A stretch of DNA of 17,177 nucleotides from Thermodesulfovibrio sp. (GTDB taxonomy: Bacteria > Nitrospirota > Thermodesulfovibrionia > Thermodesulfovibrionales > JdFR-85): NCBI GenBank assembly GCA_027016675.1, contig JALUSH010000018.1, positions 1 through 17,177 of the forward strand. Reading direction: 5' to 3'. Position numbers and translations under genes: made by a program. Below the pieces are notes generated by a model. That model had not been told where the DNA came from and searched no databases. It saw nothing but the letters and a program-made list of their open reading frames with translations. Shown here piece by piece: positions 1 through 6,983 of the stretch; the first letter of the stretch is position 1; every line of letters begins with the position of its first letter.

Positions 1-80
1 CACGTATAAGTGGCGACGAGGTGCAGAAGGGCTTTATGGAAAAGCTGAAGGAGTTTTTCTCAGGCGTGGAAACCTCTTAG
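1..80 (+). CDS. 3' end of an unidentified upstream gene (25 codons visible)
   Basis: An open frame enters from the left edge and ends at TAG 78-80. The visible tail is polar and amphipathic (…KGFMEKLKEFF… then SGVETS). Its stop lies 12 nt before the rsmE start, so the two are probably co-transcribed. In many bacteria rsmE follows dnaJ or prmA, and an Lys/Phe-rich end of this kind would suit a DnaJ C-terminus, but 25 residues are too few to decide and the identity is only a guess. The gene is cut by the window edge. Confidence 0.55.
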   Translation, partial: RISGDEVQKGFMEKLKEFFSGVETS

Positions 81-92
81 GCTCATATTATC

Positions 93-812
93 ATGCCAAG
101 GATTATCCTTCCTGATATAGCCCCAGAGCTTGAAGAGATCAATATTACCATCCCTGAACACATAAGATACATCAGGAATGTACTCAGATTGAATGAAGGA
201 GCAGAGATTGATCTCCTTGATGGAAAGGGTGGGGTTTTCAAAGGAAGGATTATATCACTTAAAAGACACTCGGTAAGGATACGGGTTCTGAAGAGGAAAC
301 AGCAGGAGGAATCAGGGAAATGGCTGGTTTTGATACAGCCTCTATTGAAAGGTGATAAGATGGACCTTGTTCTTCAGAAGTGTACTGAACTGGGAATTTC
401 TGAGATATATCCAGTGGTGACAGAAAGAACAATTCCAAGGATGACAAGAAAGCTACCTCACTGGAGAAGGGTGATAGAGGAGGCCACAAAACAGTCAGGA
501 AGAACAGTGGTGCCACAGATACATGAAGTAACGAGTATCTTACAGGTCTTAAAAAAATTCGCTGAGATTGATTGCATAAAGATTGCCTTTCATGAGAAGG
601 CTACAGGGCTTCTCAGATCAATTAGCTATAACAAAGTTCCTGACAGGATAGTCTATCTTACAGGACCTGAAGGTGGGTTTGCAGATAAGGAGATAGAAGA
701 GGCAGAGGCATCAGGGTTCAGGATTGTAAGTCTTGGCAATAATATACTCAGGGCAGAAACAGCCTCCATTGTCTCACTGGCACTTTTAAAGTACCACTTT
801 GGACTGATGTAG
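93..812 (+). CDS. rsmE: 16S rRNA (uracil1498-N3)-methyltransferase RsmE
   Basis: A 239-aa protein of normal length for RsmE, the SPOUT-class enzyme that uses S-adenosylmethionine to methylate N3 of U1498 in helix 44 of 16S rRNA. The N-terminal part (about 1-70) is the PUA-like RNA-binding region, with HIRYIRNVLRL near residue 22. The C-terminal trefoil-knot SAM site is unmistakable: LTGPEGGF at residues 189-196, then the SLGNNILRAETA block at about 213-224. The ATG at 93 gives the expected family N-terminus (MPRIIL); no strong Shine-Dalgarno is visible, which fits translation coupled to the gene ending 12 nt upstream. The downstream gap of about 50 nt separates it from a convergent minus-strand unit. 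The family call is firm; the substrate position is inferred from the family. Confidence 0.95.
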   Translation: MPRIILPDIAPELEEINITIPEHIRYIRNVLRLNEGAEIDLLDGKGGVFKGRIISLKRHSVRIRVLKRKQQEESGKWLVLIQPLLKGDKMDLVLQKCTELGISEIYPVVTERTIPRMTRKLPHWRRVIEEATKQSGRTVVPQIHEVTSILQVLKKFAEIDCIKIAFHEKATGLLRSISYNKVPDRIVYLTGPEGGFADKEIEEAEASGFRIVSLGNNILRAETASIVSLALLKYHFGLM

Positions 813-822
813 CGGAAATCAT

Positions 823-857
823 AAGCAGTGAGCAGTTAGATTGAGTAAAGAGACAAA
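823..857. repeat. Period-7 degenerate repeat, copy 1
   Basis: Directly after rsmE the sequence reads as consecutive heptamers AAGCAGT, GAGCAGT, TAGATTG, AGTAAAG, AGACAAA. The first two match the RARCAGT unit seen in three other gaps of this window; the rest are decayed. No gene or clear terminator explains it. Confidence 0.55.
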
Positions 858-862
858 CCAGA

Positions 863-1030
863 TCAACTATCAGCCTCTCTGATATCCACCACGTGCTCGG
901 TAGGTATGGTTATCCAGCCAGATTCAGCCTGGAGATATACCTCATGTTCACCCACCTCTACAAGCACACCTCTGTAGGTGATACCATTGGCTATAACCAC
1001 CACCTCTTTACCTGTCAGGTTTTCTATCAT
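863..1030 (-). CDS. 55-aa Sm-like small protein (hypothetical)
   Basis: Reading the minus strand from ATG 1030-1028 to TGA 865-863 gives a 55-residue protein beginning MIENLTGKEVVVIANG. It is almost all alternating beta-type residues, with L-x-G-K-x-V-x-V, then N-G-x-x-Y-x-G-x-L-x-x-V, then an E-V-Y-L strand. This pattern resembles the Sm1 motif of Sm/LSm/Hfq-like folds. The gene lies 20 nt downstream of the 340-aa protein gene on the same strand, so it is probably the last gene of the surE unit and may be translated by reinitiation; GGTAAAGG sits immediately before the ATG, closer than an ideal Shine-Dalgarno. That it codes is supported by the operon position and clean frame. The Sm-like fold and any RNA binding are inference; a small beta-barrel of another type is possible. 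Confidence 0.7.
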   Translation of the reverse strand: MIENLTGKEVVVIANGITYRGVLVEVGEHEVYLQAESGWITIPTEHVVDIREADS

Positions 1031-1050
1031 CCTTTACCACTCAGTCTGAA

Positions 1051-2073
1051 TCATCTCTGAATGCCCTTGAGAGTTATTATTTTACCCTCTTTGACAATTT
1101 CTCTTTTGATCTCAAGGTATTTATTGTAACTCAGTTGTCTTGCCTTATCAACAACACTCCAGTCACCACTGCGTAGAAACTCTTTATAGGATTCAACAAA
1201 TTCAGGCATCAGTTCCTTTCTTGTGGGGTCAAGAAGCATGTAGTAGATATTCAGATGTTCTATAAGATGGTTGTCAATAATATGTTTCAGGGGGCCCTTT
1301 TCAGATGTGTCTGCCAGTACATCCTTTATTCCTCTCAGATAGAAATCGCAGCTTCTGTCTTTGTTTTCCATTATAATCCTGAGCCACTCCTCTGATGATT
1401 CATCCTCATAGGCCTCTCCTATCTCATGATAAAGAAGAATCTCAGAGACCTGGCCTGCAAGTCTATCTATTGAACTTATCAGTCCTTCAGTGCTTTCAAT
1501 GTCTTCAAAATAGTTCTTTAAAGACAGACCTGTGGTACCTTCATATCTTTTATTCCTCAGTTCCTGAAGTTTCTCCCATAGAAGTACCCTTATCTGTTCT
1601 TCTCTGATAAAGATGCATCTACCCTGTAACATGGCTGAGGGAGCAAGCAGGTCCCTGCAGAGTTCTTCTCCTGCATGGTAGACATGATAGTCATAGATCT
1701 CCTCAGACCTTCGTAGTCTTGCAAGAAAGAATGAGGGTTTATTGAACCTGCCATATCCTCCTCCATAGACAAGTCCATAAGGGTTGAGTTTTTCGTTAAT
1801 TTCCTCAACACTAAAGGGTTCGAAGATATCATCATCAATTCTGAGAGGAGTTAAAGATGACTCCTCAAGGGATTGCCAGAGTCTTTCCCTTTCTTCTATC
1901 CACCGGGATATCTCCTCCCTTGGAATGCTTTCCCAGGGCATGAGACCATGTTCGCTTCTGTAAAGTTCCCGAAGTCTCATGAGTAAACCACATATGGAAA
2001 AGAATCCCCAGTATTTTGCATCTGAGATATTACAGTTAAGCTTTATTTCCTCAATGAGTCTTTCAATATCCAT
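1051..2073 (-). CDS. Conserved hypothetical protein, 340 aa, coupled to surE
   Basis: A soluble, largely helical, acidic protein with no signal peptide or membrane segment. Features seen: an N-terminal helical block with Y-W-G-F-F-S-I-C-G-L-L-M-R-L-R-E-L-Y at about residues 21-38, a Gly/aromatic turn (YGGGYGRFNKPSFF) near 103-116, a YHVYHAGEELCRDLL segment near 129, and a C-terminal helical half with LLYHEIGEAYED and DNHLIEHLNIYYMLLDP. The HEIGE and DNHxxEH stretches could hold a metal, but no known catalytic signature is recognised. I recall similar proteins filed as a 'Sfum_1244 family' in sulfate reducers; this is unverified memory. I prefer the ATG at 2073, which overlaps the surE stop as TGATG, to the GTG one codon earlier at 2076. 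Translational coupling to surE is therefore likely. No function is claimed. Confidence 0.8.
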   Translation of the reverse strand: MDIERLIEEIKLNCNISDAKYWGFFSICGLLMRLRELYRSEHGLMPWESIPREEISRWIEERERLWQSLEESSLTPLRIDDDIFEPFSVEEINEKLNPYGLVYGGGYGRFNKPSFFLARLRRSEEIYDYHVYHAGEELCRDLLAPSAMLQGRCIFIREEQIRVLLWEKLQELRNKRYEGTTGLSLKNYFEDIESTEGLISSIDRLAGQVSEILLYHEIGEAYEDESSEEWLRIIMENKDRSCDFYLRGIKDVLADTSEKGPLKHIIDNHLIEHLNIYYMLLDPTRKELMPEFVESYKEFLRSGDWSVVDKARQLSYNKYLEIKREIVKEGKIITLKGIQR

Positions 2074-2849
2074 CACAGTATATCCTGCCAGTTTTTTCTC
2101 ATATGCTCAAGGGCCTCATAATTGGTAAGATCAAGATGTATGGGTGTGATGGAGATGTAACCCTCAGAGACGGCATTGAAGTCTGTATCATTGCCAGCCT
2201 GCCATGTGGGAGTGCCACCACCGATCCAGAAGTGTTTTCTTCCCCAGGGATCAAGGGTTTCATGGATTGCATTATCATAGCTCCTTTTACCCTGTCGGGT
2301 AAACTTCACCCCTTTTATATCTTCGTATCTTATGTTTGGAACATTAACATTCAGCAGTGTGTCAGGTGGCAGGCCCTTTCTGAGGATATAAGAAACAAGG
2401 GTCTTTGCAAAACGGGCTGCTGTTGAAAAATAAAGCATCTGTTCTCCATTGCGATATACAAGGCTTATTGCCATTGAAGGAATTGAAAAAAGTGTACCCT
2501 CTATGGCTGCAGATACAGTGCCGGAGTATGTTACATCATCACCAAGGTTAGCACCCCTGTTGATCCCTGATGCAATAACTGCAGGTCTTTCAGGCAATAT
2601 CTTCTCTACAGCCACCACCACACAGTCTGTGGGCGTGCCATTCACTGTAAAGATCTTTTCATCTATCTGAGCAACCTTCAGGGGTCTGTGCATGGTAAGG
2701 GCATGACTTACTGCGGATTTTTCACTCTCGGGAGCCACTATGTAGGCGTCACCAATCTCTGAAAGTTCCCTGTAAAGTGCCTTGATTCCCTCCGACTGGA
2801 TACCATCATCATTTGTGACAAGTATAAGGGACATGGTTAATTTTAACAT
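2073..2849 (-). CDS. surE: 5'/3'-nucleotidase SurE
   Basis: A 258-aa SurE-family phosphatase, which removes phosphate from nucleoside 5'- and 3'-monophosphates (and in some species short polyphosphate) using a divalent metal. The N-terminal metal site is the LVTNDDG motif with Asp14 and Asp15. It is followed by APESEKSAVSHALTMHRP and by the SGINRGANLGDDVTYSGTVSAA block that completes the active site. The usual family start is the internal Met6 (MSLILVTNDDG), but AAGGAGAGG lies well placed (about 8 nt) before the ATG at 2849, so I keep the longer start with five extra residues. It is the first gene of a minus-strand unit, and its stop overlaps the start of the next gene. In many bacteria surE is grouped with stationary-phase or protein-repair genes; here both partners are uncharacterised. 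Confidence 0.95.
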   Translation of the reverse strand: MLKLTMSLILVTNDDGIQSEGIKALYRELSEIGDAYIVAPESEKSAVSHALTMHRPLKVAQIDEKIFTVNGTPTDCVVVAVEKILPERPAVIASGINRGANLGDDVTYSGTVSAAIEGTLFSIPSMAISLVYRNGEQMLYFSTAARFAKTLVSYILRKGLPPDTLLNVNVPNIRYEDIKGVKFTRQGKRSYDNAIHETLDPWGRKHFWIGGGTPTWQAGNDTDFNAVSEGYISITPIHLDLTNYEALEHMRKNWQDIL

Positions 2850-2922
2850 ATTCCCTCTCCTTGTTTATCAGGTTCATTTAGTTGATCTATTTTGTTTCGT
2901 TTAAAAAATAAAAACCTTACAG

Positions 2923-3093
2923 TAGAGGCAGAGGTGGTGAAGAAGACCATGTAGCAATACCGACAGGAATTGCATCAGGATAATAAGCTATTCACTGAGG
3001 ACTGAAAAGACTACCCCCACACTACCTCCCCCATGAAGGGAGAGGATGAAGGTGGGGGTACATCAATGGACCGATGAACCACCTCTGCCTCTA
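2923..3093. mobile_element. MITE-like element with perfect 16-bp terminal inverted repeats
   Basis: TAGAGGCAGAGGTGGT at 2923-2938 is the exact reverse complement of 3078-3093. The element is 171 bp, has no coding capacity, and both ends finish in TA. Since IS630/Tc1-mariner elements insert at and duplicate TA, the outer TA pairs could be the target duplication and the true repeats 14 bp. The centre holds a second palindrome. No second copy or transposase gene is in this window, so mobility is an inference. Confidence 0.55.
3012..3060. repeat. REP-like palindrome inside the MITE-like element
   Basis: TACCCCCAC (3012-3020) and GTGGGGGTA (3052-3060) are perfect 9-bp inverted arms. Inside them CTCCC (3026-3030) and GGGAG (3038-3042) form a second stem. 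The C-rich/G-rich pattern resembles dispersed intergenic palindromes common in environmental bacteria. It could also block or end transcription across the gap, but no T-run follows. Confidence 0.6.
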
Positions 3094-3140
3094 TTTGCAT
3101 AAAAGGGGAAGATCGTGTTCATAACACTCCTTCAATGCTT

Positions 3141-3177
3141 TCTGTTTACTGATTTCTCTTTTCTCTGCTTACTGTCT
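3141..3177. repeat. Period-7 degenerate repeat, copy 2 (inverted)
   Basis: Heptamers TCTGTTT, ACTGATT, TCTCTTT and, after a 2-nt slip, CTGCTTACTGTCT. On the minus strand these read AAACAG- and AAGCAG-type units, the same family as at 823, 6937 and 10829. This copy is the most decayed of the four. Confidence 0.45.
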
Positions 3178-3254
3178 TTCCCATTTAGGGAAGGCAGGTT
3201 TCCAGATGGGAACTATATAAGGAAAGTGGTGCAATTTTCAAGGAATTTTTTCCA

Positions 3255-3270
3255 TGGCATGAATCTTGTT
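3255..3270 (+). promoter_or_regulatory. Candidate sigma54 (-24/-12) promoter
   Basis: TGGCATGAATCTTGTT closely matches the sigma54 consensus TGGCAYR-N4-TTGCW. The GG at 3256-3257 is intact with the right 10-nt spacing, but the -12 GC is GT. The predicted start near 3280 gives a leader of about 30 nt to the ATG at 3311, containing the AGGAGG ribosome site. The placement is good, but one key base is off, so this is tentative. Confidence 0.35.
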
Positions 3271-3310
3271 AATATTATAGATAAAATCTTAAAGAAAGGA
3301 GGTTTTGAAG

Positions 3311-3703
3311 ATGAGAACATTGAAAATCATGGTTGTGGTAACCTTAATCCTCGGGCTCACCTTCTCCTTTGTATCAGTGAAAAAGGCAGAGGCAATGAAC
3401 AATGAATCTGCTGCCATGCTTGCAGGAGCTATCGTACTTTTTGGCAAGCCCATACTGAACGCCATAATGTATCCAGAACGTCAGGATTATTATGAAAGAC
3501 CCACAAGAGTGGTCTACAAGAAGGTCTATGTGATCAAGCATGAGCATTATGATGGCTATCCTCCTTACTATAGTGACTGCAGACCACCCTTTTCTGCCTA
3601 TGAAAGAGGCTGGTGTGACGAGATGAGGAGGCTTGAAAGGAAAGAATACAGATATGGTCGAAGGGATGCAAGGAGATACTACTATGAATATATGGATCCG
3701 TAA
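3311..3703 (+). CDS. Secreted Tyr/Arg-rich small protein (hypothetical)
   Basis: A 130-aa protein with a clear Sec signal peptide: positively charged start (MRTLK), hydrophobic core (about residues 6-22), and a likely signal-peptidase I site after AEA near residue 28. The mature part has one short hydrophobic stretch (AAMLAGAIVLFGKPIL), then a highly charged, Tyr- and Arg-rich tail with two cysteines (DCRPPF and GWCDEM) that could form a disulfide, ending in RRYYYEYMDP. The start is ATG 3311, 8 nt after AGGAGG (3297-3302); the in-frame TTG at 3305 is too close to that site. The gene stands alone, with a possible sigma54 promoter upstream. No family is recognised. It is probably periplasmic or attached to the envelope. 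Confidence 0.8.
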   Translation: MRTLKIMVVVTLILGLTFSFVSVKKAEAMNNESAAMLAGAIVLFGKPILNAIMYPERQDYYERPTRVVYKKVYVIKHEHYDGYPPYYSDCRPPFSAYERGWCDEMRRLERKEYRYGRRDARRYYYEYMDP

Positions 3704-3770
3704 GAACCTATTCTTGAGTTAATCCGGTCATCACTATTTACTTTTCTACTGGAATGTTATATCCTAAAAT

Positions 3771-5861
3771 ATGCTCAGTGGGTTATTCAGACCACGCTCC
3801 ATTGCTGTGATTGGTGCATCAAGGAATCCAGCGAAGGTTGGACATAGTATTTTAAAAAACATCCTTCAGCACGGATACAGTGGCAGTGTCTATCCAGTAA
3901 ATCCCTCGGCTCAGGAGATAGAGGGGCTTAAGACCTACCCCTCTGTCTCTTCCATCAATGACAGCATTGACCTTGCAGTGATTGCAATTCCTGCCCCTTA
4001 TGTGCCTGATACAATTAGGAATTGCATTAAAAAAGGTGTAAAGGCCGCCATAGTAATCTCTGCCGGATTCAAGGAGGCAGGCACAGAAGGTGCTCTTCTT
4101 GAAGAGGAACTCAAGGAGATCGTCCATGGAAGCAGTATCAGACTTCTTGGGCCCAATTGTCTTGGAATAATCAACACCGCTATATCACTCAATGCCACCT
4201 TTGCCAGAGGGATGCTTCCCAGGGGAAGGATATCCTTTTTTTCCCAGTCAGGCGCCCTTGGTGTTGCAATACTTGACTGGGCAATCGGAAACAGGATCGG
4301 CTTTTCCAAATTTATAAGCCTGGGCAACAAGGTAGACCTCAATGAAACAGACTTTATTGAATACTTCCTTGAGGATGATGATACTGACATTATCCTGGGT
4401 TATATCGAGGATATTGTGGAAGGTGAACGTTTTATCAGGAGTGCCCAGAGGGCAACAAAGAAAAAACCCATAATACTGATCAAGTCCGGTGGCACCCAGG
4501 CAGGTGCAAGGGCTGCCTCATCTCACACAGGTGCCCTTGCTGGCTCGGATGTTGCCTTCGATGCTGCCTTTCGCCAGACAGGGGTTATAAGGGCATCAGG
4601 TGTAAAAGAGCTTTTTGAGATAGCACGGGTATTTACTGCAAGGAAGCTTCCTCGTGGCGACAGGTTACTGATCATAACAAATGCAGGAGGCCCAGGAATC
4701 ATAGCTGCTGACCAGGCTGAAAAGGCAGGCCTGAAACTACCTTTTCTGAGCAGGGCTGCTATTGAACGTTTAAGAAAGGCACTACCGCCGAATGCCTCTC
4801 TTTATAATCCTATTGATCTGATTGGTGATGCCAGGGAGGACCGCTACAGCACTGCCCTTTCAGAGGCAGTGAGAAGCCGTGAGATAGACGGCATCATGGT
4901 AATACTTACCCCACAGGCAATGACTGATGTGAAGGCCACCGCCACAGTGCTGGTGCAGAAGGCAAGAAAGACAAAGAAACCCATTATAACCACCTTTATG
5001 GGAGCTGAAAGCATCAGAGAGGGGCTGGAGATACTGAAGGATGGCGGAATCCCTAATTATTCCTACCCAGAGGATGCCATAGGTGCCTATAAACGGCTCT
5101 GTCAGTTCTCTCTGTGGCAGAAAAGGCCAAAGAGAAGAATCATCCATTTTGATATGGACAGAGAAGGAATAGGCAGGATTATAAAGGGCGCATTAAGCCA
5201 GCACAGACAGGCACTTACAGATGATGAGGCAAGGCTCTGTCTCATGAAGGCAGGTATACGGTTTCCTGAACATGCCTCAGCCACAGACACTGAAGAGGCA
5301 GTAGCTGTGGCAAGAAGGATTGGTTATCCGGTGGTGATGAAGATCAACTCTCCTGACATACTCCACAAGACCGATGTAGGAGGTGTGAAGGTTGGTCTTA
5401 AAAACTCACGAGAGGTCAAAGAGGCATTCATAGAGATAACATCCACTGTTAAGAGAAGGATGCCCCAGGCCTATATAAAAGGGGTGAATATCTATGAGAT
5501 GATCCATGGTGGTAGGGAGGTTATTACTGGTGTTACCCATGACAGAACCTTTGGCCATATGCTCATGTTCGGGCTGGGTGGTATCTACGTGGAGATACTG
5601 AAGGACGTATCCTTCAGGGTTGTGCCGGTTGATGAGATTGATGTAAGGGAGATGATACAGGAGATAAGAACCTACAGTTTTCTACAAGGTGCACGGGGTG
5701 AGAGGCCTGTTGATATAGAGGGCATAGTAGATTGCATACTAAGACTTAACTCACTTGTAATGGCCTTTCCACAGATAAGGGAACTTGATATTAATCCCCT
5801 TGTTGTTAAGGAAGACTCAGTGGTTGCCCTTGATGCAAGGATAATTATAGAGGGAGGTTAA
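3771..5861 (+). CDS. Acetate--CoA ligase (ADP-forming), fused alpha-beta subunits
   Basis: A 696-aa protein matching the fused form of NDP-forming acyl-CoA synthetase, which converts acetyl-CoA (or another acyl-CoA), ADP and phosphate to the free acid, CoA and ATP. This conserves energy in fermentation and can run in reverse for acid activation. Residues about 1-120 are the CoA-binding Rossmann domain (SIAVIGAS at 10-17). About 150-450 are the succinyl-CoA-ligase-like part, with the phosphorylated histidine expected in SSHTGALAGSD (His252). About 470-696 is the ATP-grasp domain, with PDILHKTDVGGVKVG, GLGGIYVEIL and RELDINPL; the His in LHKTDVGG may be the second phosphate carrier. The start fits the family (MLSGLFRPRSIAVIG), though no good ribosome site is seen. 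The next gene begins 1 nt after its stop. Acyl specificity cannot be read from the sequence. Confidence 0.92.
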   Translation: MLSGLFRPRSIAVIGASRNPAKVGHSILKNILQHGYSGSVYPVNPSAQEIEGLKTYPSVSSINDSIDLAVIAIPAPYVPDTIRNCIKKGVKAAIVISAGFKEAGTEGALLEEELKEIVHGSSIRLLGPNCLGIINTAISLNATFARGMLPRGRISFFSQSGALGVAILDWAIGNRIGFSKFISLGNKVDLNETDFIEYFLEDDDTDIILGYIEDIVEGERFIRSAQRATKKKPIILIKSGGTQAGARAASSHTGALAGSDVAFDAAFRQTGVIRASGVKELFEIARVFTARKLPRGDRLLIITNAGGPGIIAADQAEKAGLKLPFLSRAAIERLRKALPPNASLYNPIDLIGDAREDRYSTALSEAVRSREIDGIMVILTPQAMTDVKATATVLVQKARKTKKPIITTFMGAESIREGLEILKDGGIPNYSYPEDAIGAYKRLCQFSLWQKRPKRRIIHFDMDREGIGRIIKGALSQHRQALTDDEARLCLMKAGIRFPEHASATDTEEAVAVARRIGYPVVMKINSPDILHKTDVGGVKVGLKNSREVKEAFIEITSTVKRRMPQAYIKGVNIYEMIHGGREVITGVTHDRTFGHMLMFGLGGIYVEILKDVSFRVVPVDEIDVREMIQEIRTYSFLQGARGERPVDIEGIVDCILRLNSLVMAFPQIRELDINPLVVKEDSVVALDARIIIEGG

Positions 5862-5862
5862 G

Positions 5863-6906
5863 ATGAAGAGATTATACATAGGTTCAATGAGCCCCTTCTC
5901 AGGAAAATCCCTTTTCACTCTGGGGCTCGGACTTTTACTGAAGGAGATGGGGTACAGGGTAGGGTACATAAAACCCATCGGAAATGAGCCCCTGCAGATT
6001 GATTCAAAGGTGGTAGATGGTGATGCCCAGTTCTTCAAGGATGTCCTGGAACTTGAGGAGCCCATAGAGTCCATATCGCCCTTTGTGGAAAGCCTTGATG
6101 TGCTCAACAGGACACTGTCCGGGAAGGTCAGGTCAGTGGACAGGAAGGTTCTCAAGGCTATCAATTCCATGAAGAACTACGACATCCTTCTCATAGCAGG
6201 CACGAGGGATATATTTGAGGGCTCCCTTTATGGAATAAATGGCATAAGAATCATAAGGGATGTTGATGCCAGGGCAGTGCTTGTAGAGAGATGGAATAAT
6301 GAAGACACCATAGATGACATATGTGCTGCAAAGGATATCCTTCAGGGAAGGCTTCATGGTGTTGTATTCAATCATGTACGTGAAGAAGCATTGGATTTTA
6401 TCAGGAACCGGGTCATCCCCTATCTGAAGAGGAAAGGCATCGAGGTCTTCGGCATGATTCCTTATGACAGGGTGCTTGGCTCAATTACTGTGAGGGCACT
6501 GGTGGATGTGCTCGGAGGCAGGGTGCTCTGTGCAGAAGAGGGGCTTGATAAGCTTGTGGAGAACTTTTCAGTGGGAGCCATGGATGTCAACAACGCCCTT
6601 CGTTACTTCAGGGCCACACCCAACAAGGCTGTTATCACAGGTGCTCACCGCTCTGACATTCAGCTTGCAGCCCTTGAGACCTCCACGCGGTGCATAGTCC
6701 TTACGGGTGGATTACTTCCCAATGACGTGATTATTGGAAAAGCAAGACTAAAGGGTATTCCCATTATTTCTGTTAAAGAAGATACCTTTACAGTGGTGGA
6801 TAAGATTGAAAAGGTGATGGGAAAGTTCAGGATCAGGGAGGAGGAAAAGATCAAAAGGGCCGTTGATGTGGTGAGAAATAATGTTAATATAAAAAAGTTG
6901 ATTTAG
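5863..6906 (+). CDS. BioD-like P-loop / DRTGG-domain protein (COG0857-like, Pta N-terminal region)
   Basis: A 347-aa protein resembling the N-terminal, non-catalytic part of long phosphate acetyltransferases. Residues about 2-200 are a BioD/CobQ-like P-loop domain with SPFSGKS (Lys15) and a YIKPIGNEP segment. About 215-325 is a DRTGG domain, with ITGAHRSDIQLAALETS followed by CIVLTGG. The phosphotransacetylase catalytic domain is absent. In Pta these domains are thought to sense metabolites, so a regulatory or accessory role for the adjacent ADP-forming acyl-CoA ligase is reasonable. The ATG lies 1 nt after the ligase stop, and GGAGG within the ligase end serves as the ribosome site, so the two are tightly coupled. 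The degenerate P-loop (no Gly at the first position) leaves nucleotide binding open. Confidence 0.85.
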   Translation: MKRLYIGSMSPFSGKSLFTLGLGLLLKEMGYRVGYIKPIGNEPLQIDSKVVDGDAQFFKDVLELEEPIESISPFVESLDVLNRTLSGKVRSVDRKVLKAINSMKNYDILLIAGTRDIFEGSLYGINGIRIIRDVDARAVLVERWNNEDTIDDICAAKDILQGRLHGVVFNHVREEALDFIRNRVIPYLKRKGIEVFGMIPYDRVLGSITVRALVDVLGGRVLCAEEGLDKLVENFSVGAMDVNNALRYFRATPNKAVITGAHRSDIQLAALETSTRCIVLTGGLLPNDVIIGKARLKGIPIISVKEDTFTVVDKIEKVMGKFRIREEEKIKRAVDVVRNNVNIKKLI

Positions 6907-6936
6907 TATACAGGTTTTATAGAGCCTGGGAAACAG

Positions 6937-6978
6937 ACTGTTCACTGCTTACTGTTTTCTACTTACTCCTTTACTTTT
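6937..6978. repeat. Period-7 repeat, copy 3 (inverted, best preserved)
   Basis: Six in-phase heptamers: ACTGTTC, ACTGCTT, ACTGTTT, TCTACTT, ACTCCTT, TACTTTT. On the minus strand the best three read GAACAGT, AAGCAGT and AAACAGT. They fill most of the 77-nt gap between the DRTGG gene and moxR and end 5 nt before the moxR start, leaving no visible ribosome site there. Confidence 0.65.
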
Positions 6979-6983
6979 AGATT

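Larger units (their letters stand above)
2850..3310. other. Gene-free divergent intergenic region (461 nt)
   Basis: It lies between the divergent surE unit and the secreted-protein gene. It holds a MITE-like element (2923-3093) with an inner palindrome (3012-3060), a heptamer-type repeat (3141-3177), a possible sigma54 promoter (3255-3270) and the Shine-Dalgarno of the gene at 3311. An open frame at 3115-3405 on the plus strand crosses these repeats and the next gene in another frame, and is not credible. The surE promoter must lie here or inside the element, but no convincing -35/-10 pair is seen. Confidence 0.6.

Noticed and set aside
3115..3405. Plus-strand open frame of about 96 codons starting before the secreted-protein gene
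   Set aside because: It crosses a decayed heptamer repeat and overlaps the signal-peptide gene in another frame; composition is repeat-like and no ribosome site precedes it.
3714..3742. Sigma70-like promoter (TTGAGT, 17-nt spacer, TTTACT) before the acyl-CoA ligase gene
   Set aside because: Each hexamer matches consensus at only four of six bases, and other weak matches exist in the same gap; not enough to call.
3998..4390. Minus-strand open frame of 130 codons inside the acyl-CoA ligase gene
   Set aside because: It is opposite a strongly conserved CoA-binding region, Ser/Leu-rich by reverse-strand codon bias, with no ribosome site.
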